Origin: Raphanus sativus
Taxonomy: Eukaryota > Streptophyta > Magnoliopsida > Brassicales > Brassicaceae
DNA length: 64,000 nt
Direction of reading: 5' to 3'
Assembly: GCF_000801105.2 (NCBI RefSeq)
Contig: NC_079517.1
Location: forward strand, 2,976,001-3,040,000
Below, piece after piece: positions 39,589 through 52,200 of the stretch (positions are counted from its first letter, which is position 1; each line of letters opens with the position of its first letter). A program made the position numbers and the translations under genes. The notes beneath the pieces are model-generated. The model searched no databases, had not been told where the DNA came from, and saw nothing but the letters and a program-made list of their open reading frames with translations.

Positions 39589-41528
39589 TCAGCAAGCATC
39601 GCTGGAAGACTGACTTATAGACTTCTCAGTTTTCAAACATTGAATTGGAGGAAGAGTTTCAGTTTTCAATTCACCGTGTGCTTCCCAGCAGAAAGGCTCA
39701 CTTGAACTTGCTTTATCTGTGGCCGGCTTAAGCTCTATGGTCGACAGTGAGATCCCTGTGCATGGCAAGCTATCACTGCATGCAAAGCGTACAGGTTCCT
39801 TTGTGTAGGTACCTTTTATGTTTATGTAGTTTATGTTTGATACAGCGACTGCTGAAGTTTCATTGTGGCATCCTCCACCATCGCAGTAATATTGATCTAT
39901 TACAATAGGATTGGCTACTTCGCTGACTTGGATATTTGAAAACATAACTTGTTTTACAGACCCTGACCCTCCCTACCATTAAACATAATACAAAGTTGTC
40001 AGCATCTTTGAGCTGTTATTGCACGCTACTTTGAGTTGTCTTTGCCTTTGTTTTCTTATGAAAATATTTGTGTAGGGGAATTTACCTGCCATGATTTTAT
40101 TCGAACACCATTGGTAGTTTCATGCATAGTGACATCACGAACAGTGATGTTTGAAACACACGCCTTTGTATTCTCCTTTCCTAGTCCTCCAATGCTAATT
40201 CCGTGGCCAGGCCCACAGTCTACATCATGTATGTAGATGTTCGAGCATCCAGTTTGAATTGATATACAGTCATCTCCTGTAGAATGCAAGAAATTGTTAT
40301 TTCTTCATCTTGGCAAGTTTCTTGAGGAAGTATAGTCTGGAAATGTTTGAGGACTCTATCTAATTAAGAATGAATTGACTTGTAATATATATAATTTAAA
40401 CAAAATGGGGTATGTTTGAAGTCTGTGGTTACCACAAGCCAGCGTACTGCGGTAAATAACGGCATCTTGAGAGTTTTGCAGGTGGATTCCATCTGTATTT
40501 GGGGAATCTCCCGGGGATGATGTTGTGAAGTCAGACACTTGAATGTTTACGCAGTTATCAAACTTGAGGTGGGTCTGAGGGCTGTTCTGTATGGTTATTC
40601 CATTAACCATTACACCGTTACTCCCGTAGAATCTCAACGCCTACATACCAGCCAAGGTAATTGATAAGTTTCACATGTTGAATTTAATTGACATCTGCAT
40701 TCATGGGGCAAATGAAATGAACTTACTGTTGGTTTAGTTCCTGGCATTTTCGTACCCTCTTGATTTTTCATCTTTCACAAATAAGAAGGTACAAGAGGTT
40801 ATTGCAAGCTAGATTTTTCCAATTTTGTTTAGCTAAGGAAATTGAGTTTAATATTACCATGTCGTTCTCATCTGCTGTATCATAGTCAGGAGACTTGTTC
40901 CACCATACCGATCCTTGTCCATCTATTACTCCTTTTCCTTTTATAGTGATTCCTGTAAGTGATTTGAATTCCATCCATTGCAAGAGACCTGATCCCCAGG
41001 CACTCGAACTTGTTGGAGCTATGATCTTTCCATCTAACTGCACAATGTCCAAATGCACAACTATATAACTAAAGTTGCTCGAATAACATTTCTCTGTTAT
41101 TTTATTCTTATTTTCTTGGAAATTCACCTGAAACACGATGTTCTCTTTACACTCTTTTCCCAGGAAGGAGACAGGTCCAACAAGGAACGTAGAACCGGAT
41201 GGAACTAACAATGTCGATGCTGCCACCTTACAAGCTTCATTCCAAGCATCTTCAAAAGCCTGCAACATTAAAAGGTAAATTGACCATCAAAAATCTTTAT
41301 TTTTTGGACGGTATGATTGCATTATGTATGCTGCTAAACCATATTCACCTTCGTGTCATCAGTTCTCCCGTCACCTTTTGCGCCATAGCCAAGGACATTG
41401 AATGTTCCGGAACTTTCTCCTTCAGCGATAGACCTGCGGTTTCCTCTCCAGTATACACTGTGTCTAGCGTCGCAAGAGATTAAAAGGAGAAGCTTCAGGG
41501 CAAGACATTTCAAGGTTAGTCTATACAT
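39589..41528 (-). CDS. Polygalacturonase (glycoside hydrolase family 28), secreted
   Basis: Seven exons on the minus strand (41349-41528, 41128-41259, 40858-41037, 40727-40771, 40433-40640, 40086-40276, 39589-39972) give 439 residues. It hydrolyses homogalacturonan in the cell wall. [19 protein letters not shown] is a signal peptide. Catalytic features are intact: SPNTDG with Asp229, GDDCISI with Asp250 and Asp251, GPGHGIS with His273, and RIK (307-309). [16 protein letters not shown] is the N-terminal family signature. Position indicates At5g14650 (recalled). The frame is open to 41603 with an earlier ATG, but a TATAAAT box at 41617-41611 would place the transcription start downstream of it, so the ATG at 41528 is preferred. 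Confidence 0.9.
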
Positions 41529-41610
41529 CTTTAATATTGGAAAATAATTTGTTTCTAGGAAGAATGTGTTTAGATTTTGAATGAAGATGAACTGATGACA
41601 CATGGTTCAT

Positions 41611-41617
41611 ATTTATA
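41611..41617 (-). promoter_or_regulatory. TATA box of the polygalacturonase gene
   Basis: TATAAAT on the minus strand, about 83 bp before the preferred start codon. Confidence 0.55.
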
Positions 41618-43905
41618 AGTAGAGAAAAGCACTGTTGCACATATGAGTTAGGAAACTATAATACAGTTAAACAGTTAGATGAGGACAAAAAGCTTTGGAA
41701 CTCTCTTCCTCTTCAAGCATGTTCTACTCATTTGCTATATTTTAATTTAATTGGAAAATGAGCAAAAAAGCTGATGGGGGTTTACTTGCTTGATCAGCTT
41801 GTTCTATTGACCGCATCGTCACACTTTACTTGCAATTTGGCTTTGATTTGTATTTCAATAATCCGTGTTACCCAGCATTCTTTAATACTCATCATACAAC
41901 ATCATTTACGATTTTGCTTTGATTCTTCATGAGTAATGCATTGTTACTTAGAACATGTTTCTGTTGATTACTACCAACATCTTAATGTTCCTCTAGCATT
42001 AATTCGAAGTTCCATTGAATGGCTATGAGGTCTGTGTGCAGTAATTTAGTTGCTAGAAACATCTGATTTATTTCGTTTATACTTTATAACAGAACACACG
42101 GGTCTTTACAGGTACTTAGCTGGTCTTGGTAAGCTCTTCGGTCTACACAAAACCAGAATCCATTTTATCAGGCAAATGGATTTTAAAGAGTCAAGAAAAG
42201 TTGCCATACAATCACAGGCATGTCACGTATACCTCATCATAAGATAATCTTTTTTATTTTTGAGTTCCTTAAATTAAGCAGCGTAATTTAGGTTAAATCT
42301 ATGGTGTTCATTGAATCTTCTCAAATGCTATTTAAAATCTAGTTTATCATTTTTGCTTCGAACTCATGAACATTCAAAAGTCCATATTAGTTGCATGACA
42401 ATAGGATGCGCAGTACGGTTTGATTATGGTATATTAGTAAGATTCGAAGTATGAAATTGAACTCGTGATGCAGATATGCTTTGCATGCAGCCCCAGGTGG
42501 AAAGGAAGAATATAGGGCTTTATAGAGTGTAGATTAGCACGTTGCTACATGTATGGATCCCATGCGTTGACTTTGACAAAACTTTGTTGAACTATTCTAG
42601 TATTTGATATCATGATCTTGCTATTGGTCCCCAAATTCACTGAAAATGCTGTTACTATTTTATTAATTTAATCTTGCTTTGGGAGTTGAAAGTATGATTA
42701 TATATAAGAAATTTCAAGTGATTCTATGTCGTGTAACTGATTATATATTAGAGATGTATTTTTGTTGTTGATTTATAAAACTTTATAGATTTTACGAAAG
42801 AAAAATGGTTGGATAGCAATTCACGGAAGAGATCATAACTCGTAGCTTGCAAGTCACATGAACAATATTTTCTAGCAGTCTGTAGAATTTTGGGTGTATA
42901 CCCAACAACTCGTGCAAGTCGTATACCATTTGAAAATTGCACCATTATGTAATCGTAACCCCGTGATCTGATGTAACGTTTTTTTTTGGGTGTAAATGTT
43001 AAGATCTGATGTAACGTTTATTACATTTTCTTTTGTTATAATAATCTATTCGTATTGCAGTAGGCGTGTACAATAAATAATATCAAATCATTTTTATACT
43101 AATGTTTTTCAATTGTCAACTTTAATATCAAAGTTTTGCATGCACGGATTTGTACGCAATCCTGTGAGTAATGCCAATTCGTGTCACATCAAAGTCGCAT
43201 GCCAATACTCAAAACGATAACGGAACTTATATTCACTAGAAAGCCCAATTAGTATACAACCAAAGTAGCCCATATATTAAGCCCATTAAAAAGAATGTAT
43301 ACCCAAGAATTAATTGTAAACCGGATCCAGATCTTTATCCGAGTAAACCGGAGCGAATCAAATTACAGCATATGGTTTCCATGCTCATCAATTGTCATTA
43401 TCGAGATGCTTCTCTGGTAGTCAAACGGCGAAACGCGACTCTCTCACCGGGGAATACAGGATATTTACCGGCTGCAGCGTTTCTGTCCTCTCTGTTTCGT
43501 CTAGATCACAATCCTCTGGGTAATTCCTCTTAACTCACGTCCACGATCGTTCTAGGTTTCGTACATTCAACGCCGTTTGTGTCTTGCCGTTAAACTCCAT
43601 CTCGCCTGTCTCTGTCTATGTGTCTAAAACCATTAAGCTCTTACAAAACCCCACTGAAACAGAAGAGAATTTAGTTTAAGGGTTCTGCCAAATTATTCTC
43701 AAAATCCGATCCTTTAAATTCTGTCTTTCGTGAACTTTGATTTGCCATGCATTAGTATCTCACTGAACCACTTTTGTCACTGACTCATCTGCAAAACTAG
43801 ATCTTTCTCCACACAAAAGTTTTCATCTTCAGCAGTTTAAATCTGTAGGTTTACTCCGAGGAAGAAGATCATTACTCGGTGTCTCTCCACCTTTCTGCTG
43901 CAACG
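41618..43905. other. Intergenic; DRM2 promoter at right
   Basis: No gene is supported in 41618-43240; the shaggy-like kinase expected here from Arabidopsis order is absent. Three AGCCCA boxes (43242-43247, 43267-43272, 43280-43285; TGGGCT on the other strand) are followed by less AT-rich leader-like sequence from about 43430, probably the 5' UTR of DRM2. Confidence 0.45.
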
Positions 43906-46806
43906 ATGGTACATTGCTATTAATTTGCATTCTTATTCTTTTTCTGCCATTATAGACTTAGTCTCTCAATCAAGCTTTGCTTTTTGTGAACTAATAATGT
44001 TTATTATGCAGGCGCAAGACTCTGCTGACTGGAACAGCGATGATGATCTGGATTTCCAGATTGATAACTACCAGTCATCTCCACCTTCGTCTCCACCGGT
44101 GGCGGCAGTCACTTCTTCAGATGGGCTGTTTGCTACACTGATTGATATGGGATTTTCTACTGAGAACATTGCTAGAGCAATCGAGGAACATGGTAAAAGG
44201 GCTTTGTTTGCTTTTGTAATTCTTTATGTGAAACAGATTTGTTTTTGCTTAGGGGTTCTTTAATTAATGTGCTTTGTTAATAAAACTTTGCAGGACCAAA
44301 TGCAGATACTATGGTGATTATTGATGCTATCTCCAAATACTCCGTGAGTTTCTAGCGCCTTGGATCTTTTCTCCTGCTTGTAATTTTCATGTGTTCGTGT
44401 CTTTTTTCAGATTGTGTGTGTTCTCAGTTGCCTCTTATAATTCTTTGTGAAGGTTAACTGTGAAGCTAGTTCTTCCAAGTCCAAGACTATTGATCATTTT
44501 CTGGCCATGGGATTTGAGGAAGAGAAGGTTATCAAGGCTATTCATGAGCATGGTAAGCACTTCTATCTCTCTCTCGTTTGTTAAGAAGTTAAACGCTCTA
44601 ATAAATTTATTGACATCTGTGTTATATTATTGCAGGAGAAGACAATATTGAAGAGATAGCAAATGCACTCATCTCTTCGGCAGTAACTGATGCTGCAAAG
44701 GTATGTCTCATCACAATAAGAAATGTACCTTGAAATTTTTTCTCATGACAATAATAACATAATGTGTTTTGTTGGTGTTTTGTAGGAAGAGGTAGCGCCT
44801 GTAGTCAAAGAAGAAGACGACTTTGACTGGTCTGAAAGCGATGATGAGAAGTATGCCAATTTCCTTAGCTCAGATGATGAGGTAATAACATGTGTTTAGC
44901 ATCATCACACACACCCAATCAGTTATACAAATGCATATGCATTTTAAACATCTGTGTTAACAATGACAGAGAGTTACAGACTCCTCCCCTGTAAACGAGG
45001 ATAAATTGCGTTCTTTAAAGATCATGGGATTCTCCGAGTTGGAAGCGTCTCTAGCTTTAGAGAGATGTGGTAAGTTTTTTTTGCTTCTTTACATTTCTTC
45101 ATGGGGATGTGTCATTAACCATTGTTAAAAATCAAAGCCGTACGTGTATTTGCTATTTTATCAGTGTAAAATCTTAGTCAGAGCCTTTGCTTATGTGATA
45201 CATACCTTAGATGTTTGTGTGTCTCATTCTGTTTAGTAATTGAGACTCTTGTTAGATGTTTATATACATCTCATTGTCTCCTACTCGGTGTTTATGCATA
45301 ATTGTCTGATTAAAATTTCAGGAGGGGATGTGAGCGTTGGAGATCTCGCAGACTTCATTTATGCCGCTCAGATTGCTCGTGAATTTGATGAGTTTCATGC
45401 TGACCCTGAAGAACAAAAGGTATAGTTACACCCCTTGGTCCGTTTTATAGCTATTTCGTTTCAAAGTACATGAAAAGGTTGTTGATACTGTGAAACCTGA
45501 GTGCAGCCTAGCGTCAAAAAGAGGCGGATGGAGGCAAGAAGAGAGTCCAGGTCATCTGCTGATGACGAGCCGATCCGCCTGCCAATTCCGATGATAGGAT
45601 TCGGTGTTCCAAACGAGCCGGGGCTCATCACGCAGAGATCTATTCCAGCCATAGCTCAACGGCCACCGTATTTCTATTACGAAAACGTGGCTCTTGCACC
45701 TAAAGGCGTGTGGGATACCATCTCGAGACACCTGTACGACATTCCACCGGAGTTTGTGGACTCAAAGTATATCTGTGCAGCAGCAAGGAAAAGAGGGTAC
45801 GTGCACAACCTCCCTATCAGCGGCAGGTATCAGGTTCAGCCACCTCCGAAGTACACGATCAGCGAGGCGTTTCCGCTGTCCAAGAAATGGTGGCCGAGTT
45901 GGGACAAGAGGACAAAGCTTAACTGCATCCTGACAGTGAATGCTAGTGCTCAGTTGACAAACAGGATCCGGCTTGCCCTGGAGGCTCATCCTGGAGAACC
46001 GCCTGAGAGTGCGAAGAAGTATGTAATTGATCAGTGCAAGAAGTGGAATCTTGTGTGGGTGGGAAAGAACAAAGCTGCGCCACTTGAACCAGATGAAATG
46101 GAGACTCTTCTTGGGTTTCCAAGAAACCATACACGAGGCGGTGGCACGAGTAGGACCGAGCGTTTGAAATCACTGGGCAACTCTTTTCAGGTAGCTTTCA
46201 ACCTCGCATTTGCATAATCATACTGTCATTATTACGTGTACCAAGTTTCATAGTTTGGAAACTGTTTTTGTATCAGCAGTTTGGTGTAGTTCTTGATCAC
46301 TTTTGTCCTTTTGATGATTCGTTTTGCCTATGGTTTAATGGTTTTGAGATTGAACTTGTTTTCAGGTGGATACTGTTGCGTATCATCTCTCTGTCTTGAA
46401 ACCCCTGTTTCCATCCGGTATCAATGTGCTCTCCCTGTTCACGGGCATTGGAGGAGCAGAAGTGGCTCTTCATCGTCTGCAGATTCCGATGAAGACGGTC
46501 GTCTCGGTGGAGATCTCAGCAGTGAACAGAAACATCCTCAAGGACTTCTGGGAGCAGACTAACCAGAAAGGAACCCTGATAGAGTTTGCAGACGTGCAAG
46601 ACCTAAGTAACGAGAAGATTGTGGAGTTGATGCAGAGGTTTGGTGGATTTGATCTAGTGATCGGAGGTAGCCCCTGCAACAACCTGGCAGGTGGGAACAG
46701 AGTGAGCAGGAGTGGTCTTGAAGGTGAGCAGTCTTCCCTCTTCTTTGAGTATTGTCGGATTCTAGATGTGGTGCGTGAGACAACAAAGAAGATGAGAAGA
46801 TCCTAG
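43906..46806 (+). CDS. DRM2: De novo cytosine DNA methyltransferase DRM2
   Basis: Ten exons (43906-43908, 44012-44192, 44294-44343, 44453-44552, 44636-44700, 44786-44881, 44970-45069, 45322-45419, 45507-46190, 46366-46806) give 605 residues. In plants DRM2 performs RNA-directed de novo methylation in all sequence contexts, guided by 24-nt siRNAs and AGO4. Three UBA domains are visible (about 39-79, 89-126, 177-216), each with a MGF loop. The catalytic domain has the rearranged motif order: C-terminal-type motifs first (ERLKSLGNSFQV), then LSLFTGIGG (482-489, SAM binding), VSVEIS, and the catalytic GGSPCNNLAGG with Cys563. Arabidopsis DRM2 is 626 residues (recalled). The proposed first exon codes only for Met; translation could instead begin at an ATG within the retained intron (44001-44010). 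Confidence 0.94.
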
Positions 46807-47278
46807 GCTTGAATGTTCATCATCATAACAGCAATTTCATCACCGTTGAGGAGGATAAGTGGGTTTATAATAATAGTAGTAGTAAATGACTTCTTATTCA
46901 GGCGGTGGAGTTAGAGATACTTAACGTATGAAACTTTGTGCAGACAAGTATCTGTGAAGTATTTCTTGTTTGGTTCTTATTTTTTAGCTCTTGAAAATGT
47001 AGTGATTCTGCCAAGCTTTGAGAGCTCTGATATTATTCTCAGCTTTAAATAATTTAGTTACAAAATAGTGATTCTTTATTATAATAATCAGCTAATTAGA
47101 TTACAAAATATAATTGTATCAATTCAAACAAGATTAAAAAAAAGTAGTAGAAGCTTCTGAAGTAGAGTTCTGGATTTGTTTGTTACCAAAACTGAAATTC
47201 AAAATTTGCATTACAACATTCAAAATCACAAACAATTGTGCTAGTGAGTGACAACATGATAAAAATCTTGGAAGTATC
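46807..47278. other. Convergent 3' regions of DRM2 and the TRM61-like gene
   Basis: 3' flanks of both genes; no supported feature beyond that. Stop codons are 472 bp apart. Confidence 0.45.
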
Positions 47279-48563
47279 TTAAGATAGGCACTGTAGTCTA
47301 GCGAACGTTAAATAGCCTGTGTGACCTCTCGCCTCGCTACATGGCCGAGCCATAACGACAGAAGTAGCAGCAGTAGAAGAGTTGTTGTCGTGTGAAACGG
47401 CGTAGTCGTCTTCGTTTGAAACGTGCTTTCTCTTGCTTGGTCTCTGTCCTCCATTCTCCTTCTCATCGTGGTTCTCACCAATCACAGCACCAGTCTCCAC
47501 TTTCATTTCCTTCACTTCGTATGTTCTGAGAAGCACCTCAAACGTTCGTATCTCTACAAAAGTCAAACACATCACAATCAAAAACAGGTATAAACATATC
47601 AAAACGAAACTTACTTCTGAACTTGTGACAATTAACAAGGAATGTCTTATATCTACAGAAGAACATAACTCAAGTCTGTAATGACATGTTTCTAGTCCTA
47701 GGATTTGATAATTAATAAGAGGTTTCACTCCCAAAGTCACTAGTTATGATGGTACTTGAAAGTAGAAAGAGAGTTAACTTTACCAATGAAATCTGATCTG
47801 AGGACTTCACAAGTACGTTGAACTTGCTCAATGCAAGGCGAGAAAGAGCAGAGAACTCCATCCTCCTTTAACATCTTCGCTGCAGAAGGAACCGCGAGCC
47901 AAGGCTGCGGAAGGTCTAGAAACACCGAATCAGCCAAACCCTCTAGTTTCTCGGGAAACCCTTGTCCTTGAATATCTCTAACCTCCACGGTCACTAAACT
48001 ACAGACACCCGTCTTCTCAAAGTCTTCCCTGTTTCATAGCAAAAGTATATATAAAGAAAGAGAGCACAACAAAGAGGCAAAATACAAAAAAACAATAGAA
48101 GCTCCTCCTCCTACCTTGCACAGACAGCTCGTTGCTCGTGGAAATCAAACGAATACACATGACCAGTCGGAGCCACAGCACGAGCAAGCGAAGTGGAAAG
48201 CGAACCGCTCCCCGTCCCTGACTCGAGAACAACACACCCAGGCACGACTTCTAGATACATCACCACGAAGCTGATATCCGCAATGTAGAGAATCTGAGTC
48301 CTGTGGCTCAACACAAGCGTCCAGAGCTCGGGAGTGGGAGCCAGGAGGTACACGAATTTGCCCTTGTTGCTGAACACTTTGGCTCCTAACGGCTTCCCGA
48401 TCCAATCAGAGTGTTTGTAGAATCCGAAACGGTTCTGAAGCACACCGTCTTTGGTTACTTTAACAGGTTTCATCACGTCGTGTCTCTCGTAAACGATAAC
48501 CAAGTCTCCGTCTTCGATACATCTTTTGAATGATAAGGCCTTCTTTGAATCAGTTGGTAGCAT
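47279..48563 (-). CDS. TRM61: tRNA (adenine-58-N1) methyltransferase catalytic subunit (TRM61-like)
   Basis: Three coding exons on the minus strand (48115-48563, 47784-48028, 47279-47553) give 322 residues. The product makes m1A58 in the T-loop of tRNA, as a tetramer with TRM6. The N-terminal beta domain is followed by the SAM-binding VVLESGTGSGSL (111-122), FDFHEQRA, and DLPQPW (188-193), the family's substrate-site motif. The C-terminal LLRTYEV is conserved; after it comes a variable basic and acidic linker (KENGGQRPSKRKH) and a conserved MARPCSEARGHTGYLTFA end. The ATG follows directly after a 5' UTR intron acceptor (TGTGCAG, then CTGATTGTCAAG). Position indicates At5g14600 (recalled). Confidence 0.92.
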
Positions 48564-49244
48564 CTTGACAATCAGCTGCACAGAAAAAAAAAGAAGGGTT
48601 CAATGTCTTATTATTATTAGAAACGATACCCTTCAGCACTTTTAGACCCTAAGCATCGGAACAAGACGTAATCAACAAGAAGTAACACGTTACTATTACA
48701 CGAATCCAAAACTCTAATATCAACAAAGAAGCAACAGTTTCTGATAAAAAAAACTGGAACCAAACACAATAACAAACGAAGTGACTCTTTCACGAGAATA
48801 GAATTCAATGATAGCTAAAACGAAACTCACAAAGCTTAGAAACTTGGGCTGGCGACAATGGAGTTTGTGATTGGTAAGAACAAATCTGATCCCGACAGAG
48901 AGAGAGAGAGACAAAACCTTTAGTAGGGTTTTCGCTTTTCCTTTTTAAATTCAAAACCGGAGTAAATTAAAATTTGGTAACATTCGACCGGGCCTAACCG
49001 GTATATGTTTATAATTGAATTGGGCCTTTCTGTAAGTTTTAATTTGGGCCCACTGAGATAATCTAATACGGTTCGCGCCGGAATAGAAATATTCCGGTTT
49101 AAATGTTTTAAGAAAATTCAATTGTAGCGTGACCGTACCAAACCGGGATCGCTAAAACCCTTCTTCTCGATCTTACTCTCGGCTCCAGTCACTATCACCG
49201 GTGCGTTAAACCTCCGCTTAAAGCCCCTCTCTCTCTCTCTGTAA
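48564..49244. promoter_or_regulatory. Shared divergent promoter of TRM61-like and PNPase genes, with site II boxes
   Basis: Contains the 5' UTR intron and first exon of the minus-strand gene (to about 48920). It also carries GGGCCT (48970-48975), TGGGCC (49021-49026) and the palindrome TGGGCCCA (49045-49052). TGGGCY 'site II' elements are bound by TCP factors and are known to be enriched upstream of plant genes for mitochondrial and translation proteins, which fits both flanking genes. Confidence 0.6.
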
Positions 49245-52200
49245 ATGTCATCGATCGTGAGACGTGCTAGGTCATCTTCTCTTCCGAGCTTCCTCGCATG
49301 GCGCGCTTTGGGGTTTCGCACCATCTGCTCCGGCGGCCTGGGCATCGCGCCGTCTGGCTCGCCGGCGGCGGCATCCGCGGGGACCAAAATTCTGGAATCG
49401 TTTAAGGAGGAATTCGAAGTCGGATCTCGCGTGGTGACGCTGGAGACGGGGAAGATCGCTCGCTTCGCGAACGGTTCCGTCGTGCTCGGATTGGACGAGA
49501 CCAAAGTTCTCTCCACCGTTACTTGTGCTAAGTCCGACTTGCCTCGTGACTTCTTGCCTCTCACTGTACGCGTTTCAATTCCTCTTTCTCCATTTCGATT
49601 TTGAAGCTATTACCGTTGTATGTGTATATGTATATATATTTATAAGTATCCGGTGAACTGGACGGAGGACCCGTTGTTAGTAGTGAATTAGATATCCATA
49701 TGTTAAATTTGAGTTTGGTAAGTTTCGAACCTAGGGTGCTTAACACCTTTCCAAACTCCTCCAGACCACTGATGAGATGGTTGGTTACCTTTATGCTCTA
49801 TGTAGTTGTAGAATTAACTGATGAGACTTTGTTGTTTTAACTAGATGTTTCTGTAAATGTTTTCACGGTGTTTTGTTGAAAACTCCTTTTGTCTTATGTA
49901 TATATTGTCAGGTTGACTATCAAGAGAAGATGTTCGCGCAAGGTTTGATTCCAAATACGTATATGCGAAGAGAAGGTGCACCTAAGGAACGGGAACTGTT
50001 ATGTGGACGGCTCATTGATAGGCCTATTAGACCATTGTTTCCTTCTGGGTTTTACCATGAGGTTCAGGTATGATTTGTTTTTTTTTTCTTTCCAATTCCT
50101 TTATGTAGAAGTATCTTTTGGGTGGAATCTTAGTTTCTAAGTTTTGTCACGATTACAGATAATGGCGAATGTTTTATCATCAGATGGGAAGCAGGATCCA
50201 GATATACTTGCAGCTAATGCAGCTTCGACTGCGCTCATGCTATCGGATGTTCCATGGGGAGGACCCATTGGAGTCATCCGGTTAGGAAGGATAGGTGGGC
50301 AGATTGTTGTCAATCCAACTATGGATGAGGTAAACAGAATCCTTGTATAGGTACATTCCCTCAATTCACAAATTGTGGCCTCTCTTCTCATTTTTTTGTA
50401 ATTTTGTAATTGTAGCTTAACTCAAGTGATCTTCATTTGATATACGCTTGCACAAGGGATAAAACTTTGATGATTGATGTTCAAGCCCGTGAAATCACTG
50501 AGAAAGATCTAGCAGCTGCTCTGAGACTAGCTCACCCAGAGGTGTGTTTGAAAATTTTGTTGGATCTTCTAGTACTGTGTAATAGTATATGTAGTCTTTA
50601 TTAATGTGTATATATGTGCGTCTTCATAGGCTGTGAAGTACATCGATCCTCAAATAAGATTAGCTGCAAAAGCTGGCAAACAGAAGAAGGAATACAAATT
50701 GTCCATGCTTTCTGAGAAACTTATTGAAAAAGTGACTGACTTGGCTGCAACGCGTATTGAAACCGTCTTTTCTGATCCTTCACGTGGCAAGGTGCGTACT
50801 AACTTTGTTTCTGCCTCCATATTTGAGTTTCTGTTGGCCTGATTATTTTACATATGCACAGTTTGAACGTGGAGAGGCTCTAGAGAACATTGGAAAAGAT
50901 GTGGAAAAAGTATTTGAAGAAGAGGGCGATCAAGAAAGCTTGAGCATACTTCCAAAGGCTGTTGATACAGTGAGAAAGAAAGTAATCTCTGAAAATTAGC
51001 ATTTAAAATAGAATCTTATTGATTTTAAGAGTTTAAGCGATTGCATAAAAGGGTATAACTAACATGTTAAATGAAAATATCAGATAGTTCGTTCAAGGAT
51101 GATATCAGGCGGATTTCGGGTCGACGGCAGACATCTTGATGAAGTTAGGCCCATCTATTGTGAATCGCATTACCTACCTGCATTGCATGGGTCAGCAATT
51201 TTCTCACGTGGAGACACTCAGGTTAGTGCTGAAACTTAGTTGCTAAAGACACGAGCAGAGTATCTAGTTCTCATTACTTGCTTCAAAAGATGGAGGATTG
51301 AAGCATAGAGCTAAATCTTTTCAATATATTTTGTGAAAAATCCTTCTTAGATAAGTTTTGTATGTGTTAAAGGTGCTCTGTACTATCACACTTGGAGCCC
51401 CAGGAAATGCGCAAAGCTTGGATTCTATTGTTGGCCCACCGAAGAAGAGATTTATGCTTCACTATACCTTTCCTCCGTTTTGTACAGATGAAGTTGGAAA
51501 AAGACTAGGCCTTAACCGGCGTGAAGTTGGTCATGGTATATTTTTTGCATCTCTCTTTTTGTGTGTAATATTCTTGGTAACTGTTGCTGATATCAACTTC
51601 CTTTCTAGCTTCTGATGGAACAATGGGTCCATATTCTTTTATCAAATTCTTAAGAATTAATTGTCTTAGACATATTAGTGTTTTTTTCTTTCATCTAAAA
51701 GATTTTCATGTTCTTAAATGTGTTTTACATTTTCTGTAGGAACACTTGCTGAAAAGGCATTGCTTGCTGTCATGCCCCCTGAAGAGGACTATCCTTATAC
51801 AGTTCGTATAAATTCAGAAGTTATGGCTTCAGATGGCTCCACGTCTATGGCAAGCGTTTGTGGAGGTAATCATTCTCTTTCACCCACAAGTTTGTATGCT
51901 TATTGCAAAGGCCACATAAGTTCATGATGAATGGTTTTGTCTCAGGCAGCATGGCGTTAATGGATGCCGGAATTCCTCTGCAGGCTCATGTTGCAGGGGT
52001 CTCTGTTGGTCTAGTCACTGACGTTGATCCATTGAGTGGAGAAATTAAAGATTACCGTATAGTAACCGACATATTGGTGGGTTTCTTCTTGTTTGCTTTA
52101 CCGCTTTTTGTTTATATTGTGTTTAATTAACCCGTGTGGCAGTTGAGTATTTTATATGATAAGTCTAATATATCGTTAGTAATCTTATACATTGCTGTTT

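Noticed and set aside
41529..41603. Earlier ATG extending the polygalacturonase by 25 residues
   Set aside because: It lies only a few bases after the TATA box, upstream of the expected transcription start, and would spoil the N-terminal signal peptide.
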